A stretch of 64,000 nt of DNA from Pinus tabuliformis. Its lineage: Eukaryota; Streptophyta; Pinopsida; Pinales; Pinaceae. Position numbers and translations under genes: made by a program. The DNA is taken from NCBI GenBank assembly GCA_031772625.1, contig CM062817.1, forward strand, positions 951,102,842-951,166,841, in the 5' to 3' direction. Below, in pieces: positions 47,847 to 58,300 of this stretch. The notes under the pieces are model-generated. The model searched no databases and was not told the origin of the DNA. It saw nothing but the letters and a program-made list of their open reading frames with translations. Within the stretch, counting starts at the first letter, position 1; each line of letters starts with the position of its first letter.

Positions 47847-49277
47847 GTGGAAGGTAGCAAAACCAATGCAGATCAAGATGCCCACGAAGAAGACTGTCGG
47901 GAGAGAACAACGGAAGACAGAGGTCAAGGGTTAGAGGACAGAGCTAATATGGGGCCCTATAAACCCAACACCACAACTAAACCTCGAGTCGTTCTGAATG
48001 ATCCTGCTCTGCAAGCGCACAGAGACCACATGGCCAACTATGCCATCATATGTAAATTTATGGGAATTTGGCCATCAAAGAAAGCATTGTACACCTGGAT
48101 AAAATACAATTGGAAACCAAAGGGGGAGTTAAATATTCATCTTGGAGCAAAAGGTTTTTTCACTGTGGTGCTTACGAACATGGAAGACAGAGACAAAATC
48201 TTTGAAGGAGGGCGATATTTCATTGCAGCTGCTGGGCTCTACATGAGGCCATGGACGATGAACTTTGTGCCTGAATGAGAAACCATCATTTTGGCACCGG
48301 TATGAATTCGACTATACTCCTTACCTTTAGATTACTAGATGCAAGAGTCTCTAAAAGCTATAGGCAATAAATTAGGTCACTTCTTTAAGATTTCAGAGGC
48401 AACTCTAAAGGGAAAATATACATCCCATGCTTGTATTTGTGTGGAGATGGACCTATCAGGAGCCCTTTCAGATGAGGTCATTCTAGAAGTATATGATGAG
48501 GAATGGGTTCAAGTAGTTGACTATGAACATATCCCATTTAGATGTCACAAATGTCATGAGCATGGGCATCTATCAAGAGACTGCCCACTCAACCGAAGGA
48601 TGGAAAACTTAAATCCCAATGAAGGAAAAGACCAAACATTTTTCACCAAAGTGGGAGGGAAAGGAAAAGGGGGAGGAAGGAAGACACATCAGAGCCATAG
48701 TGTGAATGATAAAACAAAAATTTACAACAGCTTTGAGATCTTAGGAGAAAAAGAAGTTGAGGAAGGGGATAAAGAGGGTGCAGAGAATCAGACATCAAGG
48801 GGGAAAGAAAAAGAGACCAATGTGGAGTACATTCACGATCAGAATGAACACAAGATGGACTCTTTGAATACCATGGTTATAGAAAAAGACCAGGAAATGA
48901 CTCAAAGTGAAAGTGGTACGGAGGACCAAGATTTGCAGGAGATCTTGGAAAGGGAGAACCTAGAGCTGGAAAACTTTCTAGAACATAGCAGAAACTTGGG
49001 AATAAACTCCATCCCTGAGGAGGACGTGGATAAAGTCCAACAGATATTCCTTAACAAGACACATCAAACAGCTGTAGGAGTCAAAAGAGGACATGACAAC
49101 CAGGAAAACAAAGGAACCTCCTCAATAGGATTAATAACCAGAAAATTAACAAAGAAACCAGGCAAAAGAAGGGGTAGAAAAAGACAGAAGGAATTACTAC
49201 TGGAGTGTGGCAAACTCATGATTGATTCAGGAAGGATGAAAGGCCTTTCTAGTTACTCCTTTATAACCCCACCTTAA
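47847..49277 (+). pseudogene. LINE B ORF1 (DUF4283 and zinc knuckle)
   Basis: ORF1 proteins of this group coat element RNA. The first frame (47847-48278) has NYAIICKFMGIWPSKKALY and GFFTVVLTNMEDRDKIFEGG, the DUF4283 core. Three stops follow within about 60 bases (48276-48341), two probably from Trp codons (PV-stop-IRLYSLPLDY-stop). The frame then runs open to 49277 with SLKAIGNKLGHFFKISE, a zinc knuckle CHKCHEHGHLSRDC (48545-48586), a long Glu/Lys-rich disordered region, and a basic end (KKPGKRRGRKRQKELL). The stop TAA shares its final A with the ORF2 ATG. Confidence 0.93.
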
Positions 49278-50900
49278 TGAAAATCACAACCTGGAACATT
49301 AGAGGACTAGAGAGCAGAAGAAAACAGAGGAATCTTAGTAAAAGGATTAGAGGGGAAAAACCTGACATAGTATTCATTCAGGAAACAAAATGTTCAGTGG
49401 AAAATATCTGTGAAAAAGATAGCAAATGGTTAAATAGATATGAATGCCTTGAAGTTAAGGCAAACAAATCTGTTGGTGGTATTCTCACTCTCTGGGATCC
49501 ACATAAATTTGGTGTGGTTGATGTGGAGGCATCCAGATATCACCTCTCTCTGATTTTGCAACCGGTGGGAGACAGTCAATGTTACATGATCACCAATGTC
49601 TATGGTCCACAACCAACGGAGGACAAACTTCAACTCCTCACAACACTAGAGGATATGAAGAAGAGATACCCAACTCTACCATGGATTCTTGGAGGTGATT
49701 TTAATATAACAAAATCACTCATGGAGAAGAAAGGAGGAACTAGAATACTTGGGAGAGATTCAATTTCCTTCCAGAACTTCATCACCAATATGAAACTGGT
49801 TGATATGGAAACAAGCAATGGAATCTTCACTTGGAACAACAAAAGAGGAGGCCCTACCGAAGTGGCCTCAAAATTGGATAGATTTGTTGTTTCAGAGCAA
49901 CTTCTTCTTAGGGGAAGTAGCATTACTACACTCATTTTACCTTTTGGGGGTTCAGATCACTGGCCTATCCAATTAGAAGCCTCCCTTTTTGGCAAACCAA
50001 GGAACACCCCCTTCAGGTTTGAGAATGCTTGGCTCACACATTCATATTTCCTCACAAGTATTGAACAATGGTGGAAGGAGTATCTTCACCTTCAAGGTAC
50101 AAAGATGTTCCTGCTTCACTGCAGGCTCAAACATATTAAAGGCAGACTCAAAGAGTGGAACAAAAAGGAATTTGGTAACATCTTCAAGGCTAAAGGAGAG
50201 GTGGAAAGGAGACTAAAGGAAATAAACTAGACTCTTATCACAGAAGGATACATAGATGAAAGGAAAGATATGGCAGAGTCACTCCAGCAGGAGTGGGACA
50301 ATAGATGCCTTCAAGAGGAAATACTCTAGAGACAGAAATCGAGAGTACAATGGATCAAAGAAGGGGAGAGAAACACCAAATTTTTCCACAGATCCACCAT
50401 AGCTCACCGAAACAACAATCGAATTGTGAAACTTACAGATCAGCATGATGTAGAGAGAAACACTCATGAAGAGATGGAAAACGTTCTTCTCCAGCATTTT
50501 CAAAAAATTGCTGAGGAAACCTCGGAAGATAGATACCAATTTACAAAAAAATTCACTCAGTATGTCCCTAAATTGGTCACCAGAGACGAAAATTTCAATC
50601 TCAATAGACTAGTAACATTGGAAGAAATTGAGGAGGTAGTGAAAGAGATGCAAAATAGGAAAGCACTACGCCCGGATGGCTTAAATGTGGAATTTTTCAA
50701 AGCTTGTTGGAAGATAGTGAAACAGGATATCCTGGAGGTAGTGGAAGACTCTTGAAGATTCAAGAAAGTCTTAAAGGTGCTCAATGAATCCTTCATAGCC
50801 CTAATCCCCAAATAGGAGAAGGCCACCTCTCTAGATAGATTTCGACCTATAACATTATTTAATGTGATCTAAAAAGTCATATCCAAAGTCATTGCCAATC
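49277..50900 (+). pseudogene. LINE B ORF2: APE endonuclease and linker
   Basis: The ATG at 49277 lies in TAATG, overlapping the ORF1 stop, which suggests reinitiation. The 317-codon frame holds the whole endonuclease: TTWNIRGLESRRKQ (Asn), IVFIQETKCS (catalytic Glu), NVYGPQ, WILGGDFNITKS (Asp/Asn), SKLDRFVVS and GGSDHWPIQLE (His). It ends at a TAG (50228). The linker has WIKEGERNTKFFHRS and KALRPDGLNVEFFKACWK before RT, in the 50426-50755 frame. Confidence 0.95.
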
Positions 50901-52480
50901 GTCTTAAACCTCTCCTCCCAACCTTAGTGTCAGAGGAACAAATAGTCTATGTGGAAGGAAGAAAAATTCTAGATAACATAATACAAGCACATGAAATGGT
51001 TCGTTCACTCATTACCAACAAATAGGCTGGAATGATAATGCAGCTGGACATAGCAAAGGCCTATGACAAACTGAGATGGTCATATATAAGGGCAATTTTA
51101 AAATCTTATGGCTTTGATCATGATTGGATAAAATGGGTTATGGCACTAGTTACCACAGCCAGCTGTTCAATTCTTCTCAATGGCACTCCTTCCAAAACCT
51201 TCAATCCTTCTAGAGGTCTAAGGCAAGGAGATCCCCTTTCTCCTTTCCTCTTCATTCTAATGATGGAAGGGTTAGGAAGAGCTATCAGAGCTGCTAAGGA
51301 GGAAGGGAGAATTCAGGGTCCGAGACTCACTAATGATGGGGACACGGTGACACATCAACAATTTGTGGATGACAATATGCTTCAAGGCACTCCCACTGTT
51401 AAGGAATCCAAAGCGTTCAAGCATATTCTCAATGAGTTTTCTAGGGCAGTAGGCACTGAGGTAAGTCTCACTACATCAAAAATATTCTTTTTCAATACAG
51501 ATATTTCAATTCAAAGAAATCTTTCTAGAATCTTGGGCTTTCAAAGGGAGACACTGCCTGTGAAGTACCTCAGAGTGCCTCTTACTGACAAACCGCTTCA
51601 CAAGGACATCTAGGAGCCTATTCTTAATAAGCTGAAAGATAAGATCAGTAAATGGACAAACAGAGCACTTAATATAGTAGGGAGACTAGTTCTCAATAAG
51701 GTTGTCCTACAAAACATCCCTATCTATATGCTATTTTCCGTTCCAACACCAGCCAGTGTAATGACCAATATAAGAAACATTTAGAGAGACTTTCTATGCG
51801 GGAAAGTTGAAGAGAAGAAGAAATGGGCCCTTGTGGCATGGGACAGAGTATGTAAGCCTAAGTCCCATGGTGGCTTAGGTCTTCATGACCTAGGAATTCT
51901 AAATAGAGTTCGTGGTGCCAAAATTTGGTGGAGATGGCTGAAAGAAATTCAAGCCCCTTAGGCAAATCTCTGGAAACAAAAATATGCTAGTGAATGGCAA
52001 GAGTAAAATCTAATCAGAATGACAGGACATGTAAAAGGTTCTGCAATTTGGAATAGGGCATGGGAGAACAGAGCACTAGTCCAAAACCATAGTTTATAGG
52101 AGTTTAGAAATGGCAACCTGGCTTGGTTCTGGGAGGATAATTGGTAGCAAGAAGACAATATCCAAAGTGAAGAATTAGTAGACATTCACACTGATACCAT
52201 CAACAAAGGACTAAAGTGGGTAAGTGACTATTGGGACCAAGAAAGGAATGATAAGAAATGGAGAACTTGGAAACTTCCAGATTATAGTGGAATGGGCATG
52301 TTGCACACTCAAGCCACAACCCTTCAAGGTCTTTTAGACAAGAGACAAATCTTGAACATAAACTTGAATGATCAACTAAGATGGGGAAAAACAAGACAGG
52401 TCTCTTCAACCTTAAGGAAGCCAAAAGAATAGAGGCAGGGATAGACCATCCCAACACTGATAAGACATGGAAAGAAATCT
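50820..52480 (+). pseudogene. LINE B ORF2: reverse transcriptase
   Basis: DRFRPITLFNVI and KVIANRLKPLLPTLVSEEQ begin RT. The open frame 51032-51613 has MQLDIAKAYDKLRWSYI (first catalytic Asp), GLRQGDPLSPFLFILMMEGL and HQQFVDDNMLQGTP (the FxDD box). Downstream are ISKWTNRALNIVGRLVLNK and WDRVCKPKSHGGLGLHDL, in a frame with scattered stops, several where Trp is expected. Confidence 0.95.
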
Positions 52481-52489
52481 AGGAAAATC

Positions 52490-53259
52490 CTCATTGGATG
52501 AAAGTAAAACTGTTCAAGTGGCTGGTTCAATAGGGCAAGATTCTAACATGGGATAACCTAAGAAGAAGAGGTTTTGTTGGCCCTTACAGATGTCACTTAT
52601 GCAAACAATAGGAAGAAACTACAAATCATCTCCTAAATAGATGCACTTTCACCACAAATCTTTGGAATTGGGTGGTTGAGGTTTTTGAGTAAACAGACAA
52701 AGATGATAATGACAACATCACCACTTTGAAGAACAGGAGGAAAAACTTCTTGGATAATGAGATCATAAACTCTGCCTGGATGCTGACCCTAGGATTCTTA
52801 ATCTGGAATGTTTGGAAGGAGCATAACAATAGGATTTTCAAGGAGAAAGTGAGTCCGGTGAGTAACATCATCAAACTGGTTCTTAAACAACTCAAATAAA
52901 TTGTACATATCCTGGGAGGAGAAGCTATAGGTAAGCCTATTGAACAAAGAGAGACAAGAATATTGAAGAAATTAAAGCTCATGGTCAATCCCCCTCAGGG
53001 TTCTAAGCAGATTACCAAGACAACCTCAACAAAAAAGTCTTCGTGGCGACCCCTTTCTCATGGTTTTTTAAAATTCAACATAGACGGGGCTTCAAAAGGG
53101 AATCCAGGAGAAGCAGGTTATGGAGGGGTTCTGAGGGATGAGGAAGGAAACATATAGGTCATCTTCCACAGTTATCTTGGCAAACCTAAAAATAATATGG
53201 CTGAGCTCATGGCGATATAATCATGCCTGGAAATATTGCTCAAGTACAACATTCATAAT
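52490..53259 (+). pseudogene. LINE B ORF2: zf-RVT and first half of RNase H
   Basis: LFKWLVQ-stop-GKILTWDNLRRRG and YRCHLCKQ...HLLNRCTF make the zf-RVT domain. FLIWNVWKEHNNRIFKEKV follows. The RNase H starts with LKFNIDGASKGNPGEAGYGG (catalytic Asp) and, after a TAG, MAELMAI-stop-SCLEILLK with the catalytic Glu. It is cut at 53259 by the foldback element; the frame before the cut continues after it. Confidence 0.92.
53246..53259. repeat. 14-bp target-site duplication, left copy
   Basis: ACAACATTCATAAT, identical to 54668-54681 and both within LINE B RNase H sequence. Confidence 0.93.
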
Positions 53260-53298
53260 TTTGAGAGAAATTCTTCGGCGTAAATCACAAGATAAATC

Positions 53299-53347
53299 AT
53301 TATCGACGCGTATTGAACCAACAAGTGTGGTTCATCGTCAGGACAAG
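53299..53347 (-). ncRNA. Degenerate hammerhead motif, left arm
   Basis: On the minus strand the box CUGACGA and stem II GAACC/GGUUC are perfect, and stem I UUGUC/GAUAA has one G-U pair. The GAAA box reads AAUA, so two essential core bases are changed. It is predicted inactive. Confidence 0.7.
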
Positions 53348-53581
53348 TTGAATAAACAGATCCAGCTTAGCATGTTAAATAGTGTGAGCTGAGACTCCAA
53401 AGGCTATCCTGAATAATGGCTAATTTTGACTTTAGGACCAGAGTCAAGATTTAATGGAAATTAGTTAATTTATGTGAATATATAACAATATAAAATAATT
53501 TAAGAAATGTTAAAGGTTAGTTAGAAAGTTATTAAAAATTATAATTTGTCATATAAATGGGACCTAAAGTATAAATTATAC

Positions 53582-53618
<37 letters not shown>

Positions 53619-53756
53619 AAGAAATATATACAAAGGTTAGTTAGAAAATTATTGGAATAATAAAATTGAAATATACATAAAAATAATAATATATAGAGTT
53701 TAATTATGAAAGTTATAAAAGGTAAAAAGATTTTATTTCATTTTATAAATAAATTT

Positions 53757-53788
<32 letters not shown>

Positions 53789-53815
53789 AATAAATAAAAC
53801 AAGCGAGCGAAAAAA

Positions 53816-54027
53816 AACACCTAATAATAATAATAATTAAAAAGAAAATTAAATTAATAAATAAAAAAAGTGATATATATATATATAAACAAAAAGAGAG
53901 ACCCTAGGAGGAAGAAGAAGACAAGGAGCCAAGGAAAAACAACGACATAAAGGGGAACCAACGAAAGCAAGAAAAGGTAAGACTAGGAAGACAGGGCTGA
54001 GATCCAACAACTATTTTTTTTTTTTTG
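53816..54027. other. Loop between the foldback arms
   Basis: Single-copy centre: AT-rich at first, then purine-rich sequence (GAGAGACCCTAGGAGGAAGA, AAGGAGCCAAGGAAAAACAA) and a T13 tract at 54014-54026. No coding signal. Confidence 0.6.
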
Positions 54028-54067
54028 CTTGCTTGTTTTATTTATTTTAATTAAATAATTTTATTTA

Positions 54068-54098
<31 letters not shown>

Positions 54099-54273
54099 TT
54101 TTACTATTTATATATATATATATATATATATTTTATTTATTTATTAAAATGAAATAAAATATTTTTACCTTTTATAACTTTCGTAATTAAACTTTATATA
54201 TTATTATTTTTATGTATATTTCAATTTTATTCTTCCAATAATTTTCTAACTAACCTTTGTATATATTTCTTTA

Positions 54274-54318
<45 letters not shown>

Positions 54319-54548
54319 AATTTATACTTTAAGTCCCATTTAAGTAACAAATTATAATTTTTAATAACTTTCTAACTAACCTTTAGCATTTTATAAATTA
54401 TTCTATATTGTTATATATTCACATAAATTAACTAATTTCCATTAAATCTTGACTCTGGTCCTAAAGTCAAAATTAGCCGTTTGTCAGGATAGCCTTTGGA
54501 GTCTCTGCTCACACTATTTAACATGCTAAGCTGGATCTGTTTCTTCAA

Positions 54549-54598
54549 CTTGTCCTGACAATGAACCACACTTGTTGGTTCGAAACGCGTCGAAAAAT
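54549..54598 (+). ncRNA. Degenerate hammerhead motif, right arm
   Basis: On the plus strand CTGACAA (54555-54561) has G changed to A in the core box. T follows, stem II GAACC/GGTTC is perfect, GAAA is intact (54582-54585), then CGCGTC. Stem I is weakened (TTGTC/GAAAA). It is predicted inactive or very weak. Confidence 0.7.
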
Positions 54599-54667
54599 GA
54601 TTTATCTTGTGATTTACGCCGAAGAATTTCTCTTAAACTTGATATGGATCACAGAAGCCTAAATTCA

Positions 54668-55037
54668 ACAACATTCATAATGTCATCACTGAAGTTAATT
54701 CAGAACTTGTCATTAACTCAGTAAAAAGGATAAATGATAGAGTTGCTCCCGAGAAAATCTCAAAACATTCGCGGCTACTACAAGTCTACCAAAGAATCCA
54801 AGCGCACCTAAGACGGTTGAGAACCCTTGGTTTGGTGCATGTTCGTAGGGAATCCACCAAGTGGCGGATTGGCTAGCCAATGAGGGGGTACGAAATAAGC
54901 ATATTGATCTCTGCTGGTGGTGGGAGGAGATAACAGATGACAGGTTGAATGAGGGTTGTTCATCCAGAGCCCTTAGCGACCGACAACAACATCAGGAAAA
55001 TCAAGAAACTATTTTCACTGACACAGAGCCTCTGTAA
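54668..55037 (+). pseudogene. LINE B ORF2: second half of RNase H and C-terminus
   Basis: After the target duplication the frame resumes as VNSELVINSVKRINDRVAP, then SKHSRLLQVYQRIQAHLRRL. HVRRESTK and DWLANEGVRNKHIDL, in a shifted frame, form the last RNase H block, where the conserved D-x-L-A sits. The stop TAA is at 55035-55037. Confidence 0.85.
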
Positions 55038-55885
55038 CGGGGTACAGTTATTCTGGTTTCATCATGAAGTGTTTAGACATAAGTGTGATCCCTTTTAGGG
55101 GGCAGGTCTATGGCGGCCTCTTTAACATGGGTAATTGGAAATCCAGACGTCTCAGGGATCTTCATCTCCCTGCAGCCCATGAGATGGAACACGGTTTTTC
55201 TTGGCAATTGCAAAATCACAACTTCTACGCTGATGAAAAGCTTTACGACCATTATAGTGGTTTCCAGTATTTCGCAAGCTCATCAAGCAGGAAGTGGTTT
55301 TTCTCATTTGGGAGCGATTCCACTCACCATGCGATACGTGGCTAGGGGTGGGGTGGAATTATCGCCTTCATCGTGCGCTAACCATTGGTACTCTTAGCCC
55401 GTGTGGTATGATCTGTAACCTTTGGATCAAGTGCAGATACTCTAGGGCCATGATTCTGCATGCAAGTTGGTGGGTTTAGGTCAGGGGTTAAGTTTCAATC
55501 TGTTCACAAGACCTCTCTGGGATTGCGTTTAGATGGTGGATTTCAGAGGGTTAAAGTGATCGTAGTTTAAGCCAAAAATAGACCCGAGAAGATTATAGAT
55601 TATGGTCTGATGGGTGTATCGGGTGCGATTCGTTTTTTAAAAGGTGTGCTTGTTGGCAATCCGATATCTTTCTTATCAGCTTGATTTTTAGTTCATGATC
55701 CAACGGTCAGTTTTGGATTGTAGGTTTTTTTTGGTGGGCCCGCATCCTTGAATGTGCTTTGTCGTTTTGTGACCTTGTTCTGGGGTTGGCTTGTCATATT
55801 GGCAGGCCCCTTAGCTATGGTCGCTTTGTATTATATTTCTCTTTTTATTAAATAGAATGATCCACTCTTGCCTTAGAAAAAAAAA
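55038..55885 (+). other. 3' UTR and poly(A) end of LINE B
   Basis: Noncoding. It ends TTTTTATTAAATAGAATGAT, then CCTTAG and nine A. Open frames here (55064-55479) have no domain. Confidence 0.8.
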
Positions 55886-56570
55886 TGGGATGCAAGAGTA
55901 ATAAAAAATATAATCTATATGACATTTTTGAATTTATTTTAAACACATCTTTTAAACAATTTCAAATTGTTCTTATTTTAATTTTAATAAAAAAATTGTG
56001 TGTAAGAGTATTGAATTACTCACAAATTTATGTCAAAGTACAAAAAATATCTCCATTATATAGAAATGGACGAGGCCTAATAAGGATAAATATGAAAATT
56101 GGGATGATGCAAGTCCCCATGTGAGCTTAAAACTCACCATACTTAGCTCATATGGAAATAAAGCGTTGGAAAATCCAACTCTAACACCCCCCCCTTAAGC
56201 AAAACATAGGGAGTAACTAAAGAAAAAAGAAAACAAAAAATGGGTCCTGACAACAAGGCTTGATTAGGTACCCACGTACAAATTCTCATAGGAAAAGAAA
56301 GAGAGAAAAACCAGAAGGAAACCCCCCCCCCCCCCCCCCCCCCCCCCCACAAAATGTGAAAGATGGCACTGATCATAGAAAATTTTAGGTTTGAATTTTA
56401 GCCCATGGGTGAAATTTAAGGGGTTTTATATTTTGGAAGGGGGAATTTTTTATATTGCACCCATTTCTATAGTTCACCCAAAAATTATTTAAAAAAAAAA
56501 TAATTATTATATTTTAGTTGTGAAAACGAAACCAGCTAAACATTCAAAGCCCCAAATTTGACTTATTTTT
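55886..56570. other. Spacer with LTR-like fragment and a 27-base poly-C run
   Basis: A C run spans 56322-56348. A second C-rich stretch ACACCCCCCCCTTAAGC is near 56183. On the minus strand these resemble polypurine tracts, and GTGAGCTTAAAACTCACC near 56121 is a short palindrome. This may be the edge of an LTR element, but I cannot define its ends. Confidence 0.4.
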
Positions 56571-56690
56571 AGGTGGGGTTTGCTTCAATTGCCCACGATT
56601 TCCACGAATGTAGGTGGGTTTTCTTCAATCGCCCTCGATTTCCATGAATGGAGGTGGGGTTTGATTCCAATCGCCCTAGATTTGTAGGAA
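56571..56690. repeat. Minisatellite, three units of about 40 bp
   Basis: AGGTGGGGTTTGCTTCAATT and diverged copies start at 56571, 56612 and 56652, each with a TTTCCA-GAATG or similar end. Confidence 0.88.
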
Positions 56691-56799
56691 TGACACCCCT
56701 AGAATTCTTGGAAATTAATGGTAGGGTTGAATTCATAGGTTTAGCTTGATTCTCCTTTATAAGAAACAAGTCTATGATTAATTGAGTCTTCATAGTGGG

Positions 56800-57730
56800 T
56801 GGAGCGATAGAGTCAGACGATGGTCTCTTGTGCCTGAAAACTTCTGTTTCCATATTGCTCTATCCTACCAACGTACTCTTGTATCATGGAGGGGCCCAAT
56901 GATGCGACCATATTCAAACCTACTATTAATTTCAATGGAGAAGTATTTGAGAGCCCAAACTACTGCAACACATTGAGACATGTTGAACATGTCGTTGCAG
57001 AGGTGGCACTTAATACTCTTTCCCAAAGAGGCCCTTCTTGAGCTCTTGCTAGAAGAATCTTGGTATCACTTTTGTTCTGGTTGTGTTTTGAAACCTATTT
57101 TCGGGATGATCTATAGCCTTTGATGGTCACCACATGTGGTTTAAATAGGATGAGATGGGGCATACAAAAATTTGTTGCAAGAGATAGCTCAGATAGCAGG
57201 AGCAACACTACCTGTGTATACTACTGTGCAGTCTGGTCTAGGCCACCTTCATTATTTTACTTGCACAGTGGAGTTAGTTGAGTTAATATATATGGGTGAA
57301 TGAAGCAAGAACAAAAACATGCCAAGAAGAATGTTGCCATGACTACCTAGTCGAGTTTAAAACAATGTAAGTGCTTCATAAAATTTTACTATTTTATATA
57401 TAGTTTAAGGTGTATTTTTCTTATAATGGGTATTGTAATTTGGGCTTGTGGCTTTATGTGAAGTTTGAGAGATGTTTTTCTTCCTTGCTACTAAATATTT
57501 TAGTATGTTTGATTTATGTATGCTAATTTTATTAGTTTTGTGGGATGAAAACTTGGGTTATTCTCACAGAAACCAACAAAGGGATAATGTCACGATGAGC
57601 AAGAGCAAATCAATATTGCCAGAGCATTTGCACAACATATGTCCAAGGAAATAACATTGGCCCAACAACTGAAAGAAAAAATCTCAGCATCCAAGAGAAA
57701 GATGCTCACCCAGAGATATAGAGTATAATC
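56800..57730 (+). pseudogene. Double-stranded-RNA-binding protein (plant DRB family) pseudogene
   Basis: Plant DRB proteins carry two dsRNA-binding domains and assist Dicer-like enzymes in small-RNA processing. Exon 1 (to 57062) has PTYSCIMEGPNDATIFKP, INFNGEVFESPNYCNTL and VEHVVAEVALNTLSQRGPS, the first domain. A GTATCA donor and ATAG acceptor bound an 86-bp intron (57063-57148). Exon 2 (57149-57366) has DEMGHTKNLLQEIAQIAGA, LPVYTTVQSGLGHLHYFTC and TVELVELIYMGE, the second domain, then a GTAAGT donor. A later exon (from about 57570) has DEQEQINIARAFAQHMSK and stops near 57728. In-frame stops sit at 57038 (CGA to TGA), 57301, 57340 and 57358. The introns argue against a processed copy. The start of domain 1 is missing or unreadable. 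Confidence 0.85.
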
Positions 57731-58300
57731 CATTCCGTTGAACACCAACATTATGAAACTTGGGTTGGAGGAGCATCACAATTGGTTTCTTATGATTTTC
57801 ATGCATAAGGTTTTTTCATCTTGAGTTTTAGTCACAATCATCGTTGTCAGCGGAAATTGCATCGTCCTACTCTGCCATCGTCTGGGTCTAGGATTTCCCC
57901 CCTAATTATGTATATTTTTCTGCAAAGGAATATATCGGGCTTTCTTTATGATTCACCTTCATCCTTCTCTCTATTAAGGGACATTATTGCAGTTAATATA
58001 TTTCTTATTGGTGACTGTGTTGGGATCTCTCTGCATGAGCCATTTCCATTAGCAATGTATAGGGAAGTTATTGTAGCAAACAGATCTGTGGTGCAAATGA
58101 TAGAATTGTACATAGAAGAGTATCTTAGCAAGTTCCACCCCATTTGAACAACATGAGAGGGATGAAGAGGAATGGATGAAAGGTGGTATCCCAAGGGATA
58201 ACAACATTCCTACATTAGGAATTTCCAAAATATAAGAGTGGGTTACAACATTTGCTTCTACCAATTTTTCACCCTGGTCTAATTCAATGATATCTTGGGG
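57731..58300 (+). other. Possible 3' continuation of the DRB pseudogene
   Basis: A 108-codon frame (57821-58147) reads HRPTLPSSGSRISP and ends IELYIEEYLSKFHPI. DRB C-termini are poorly conserved and I cannot confirm the link. It lies directly downstream on the same strand. Otherwise unassigned. Confidence 0.3.

Larger units (their letters stand above)
53260..54667. mobile_element. 1.4-kb foldback element with two facing Penelope-type ends
   Basis: It splits LINE B RNase H and is flanked by a perfect 14-bp duplication. The left arm (53262 to about 53815) and the right arm (about 54028 to 54634) are inverted copies. By eye they are about 94 percent identical over the outer 350 bp, then less so through microsatellites. 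The right arm carries a further 33 bp outside (to 54667), ending GATCACAGAAGCCTAAATTC. Each arm has a hammerhead near its outer end, so both outer ends are 3' ends of the same family as 37189-37307. No open frame codes for a known protein. Penelope-like elements often have inverted, truncated copies and long variable target duplications, which fits. A composite DNA transposon is the alternative. Confidence 0.8.
47590..55885 (+). mobile_element. LINE B: near full-length L1-type non-LTR retrotransposon
   Basis: A 5' leader (47590-47846), ORF1, ORF2 (endonuclease, RT, zf-RVT, RNase H), a 3' UTR and a nine-base A tract at 55877-55885. ORF2 is interrupted by the 1408-bp foldback element at 53260-54667. 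AAAATGG occurs on both sides (about 47585 and 55882) but is too simple to call a target duplication. The 5' boundary is approximate. RNase H at the end of ORF2 is typical of plant L1 elements. Confidence 0.93.

Noticed and set aside
47584..47927. Minus-strand frames rich in Leu, Cys and Phe (73 and 80 codons)
   Set aside because: They are antisense to the LINE B leader and ORF1 start.
53260..54667. Simple MITE or Mutator-type DNA transposon
   Set aside because: The 14-bp duplication, outer ends shared with a 5'-truncated copy at 37189, and hammerhead motifs fit Penelope-like ends better. Not fully excluded.
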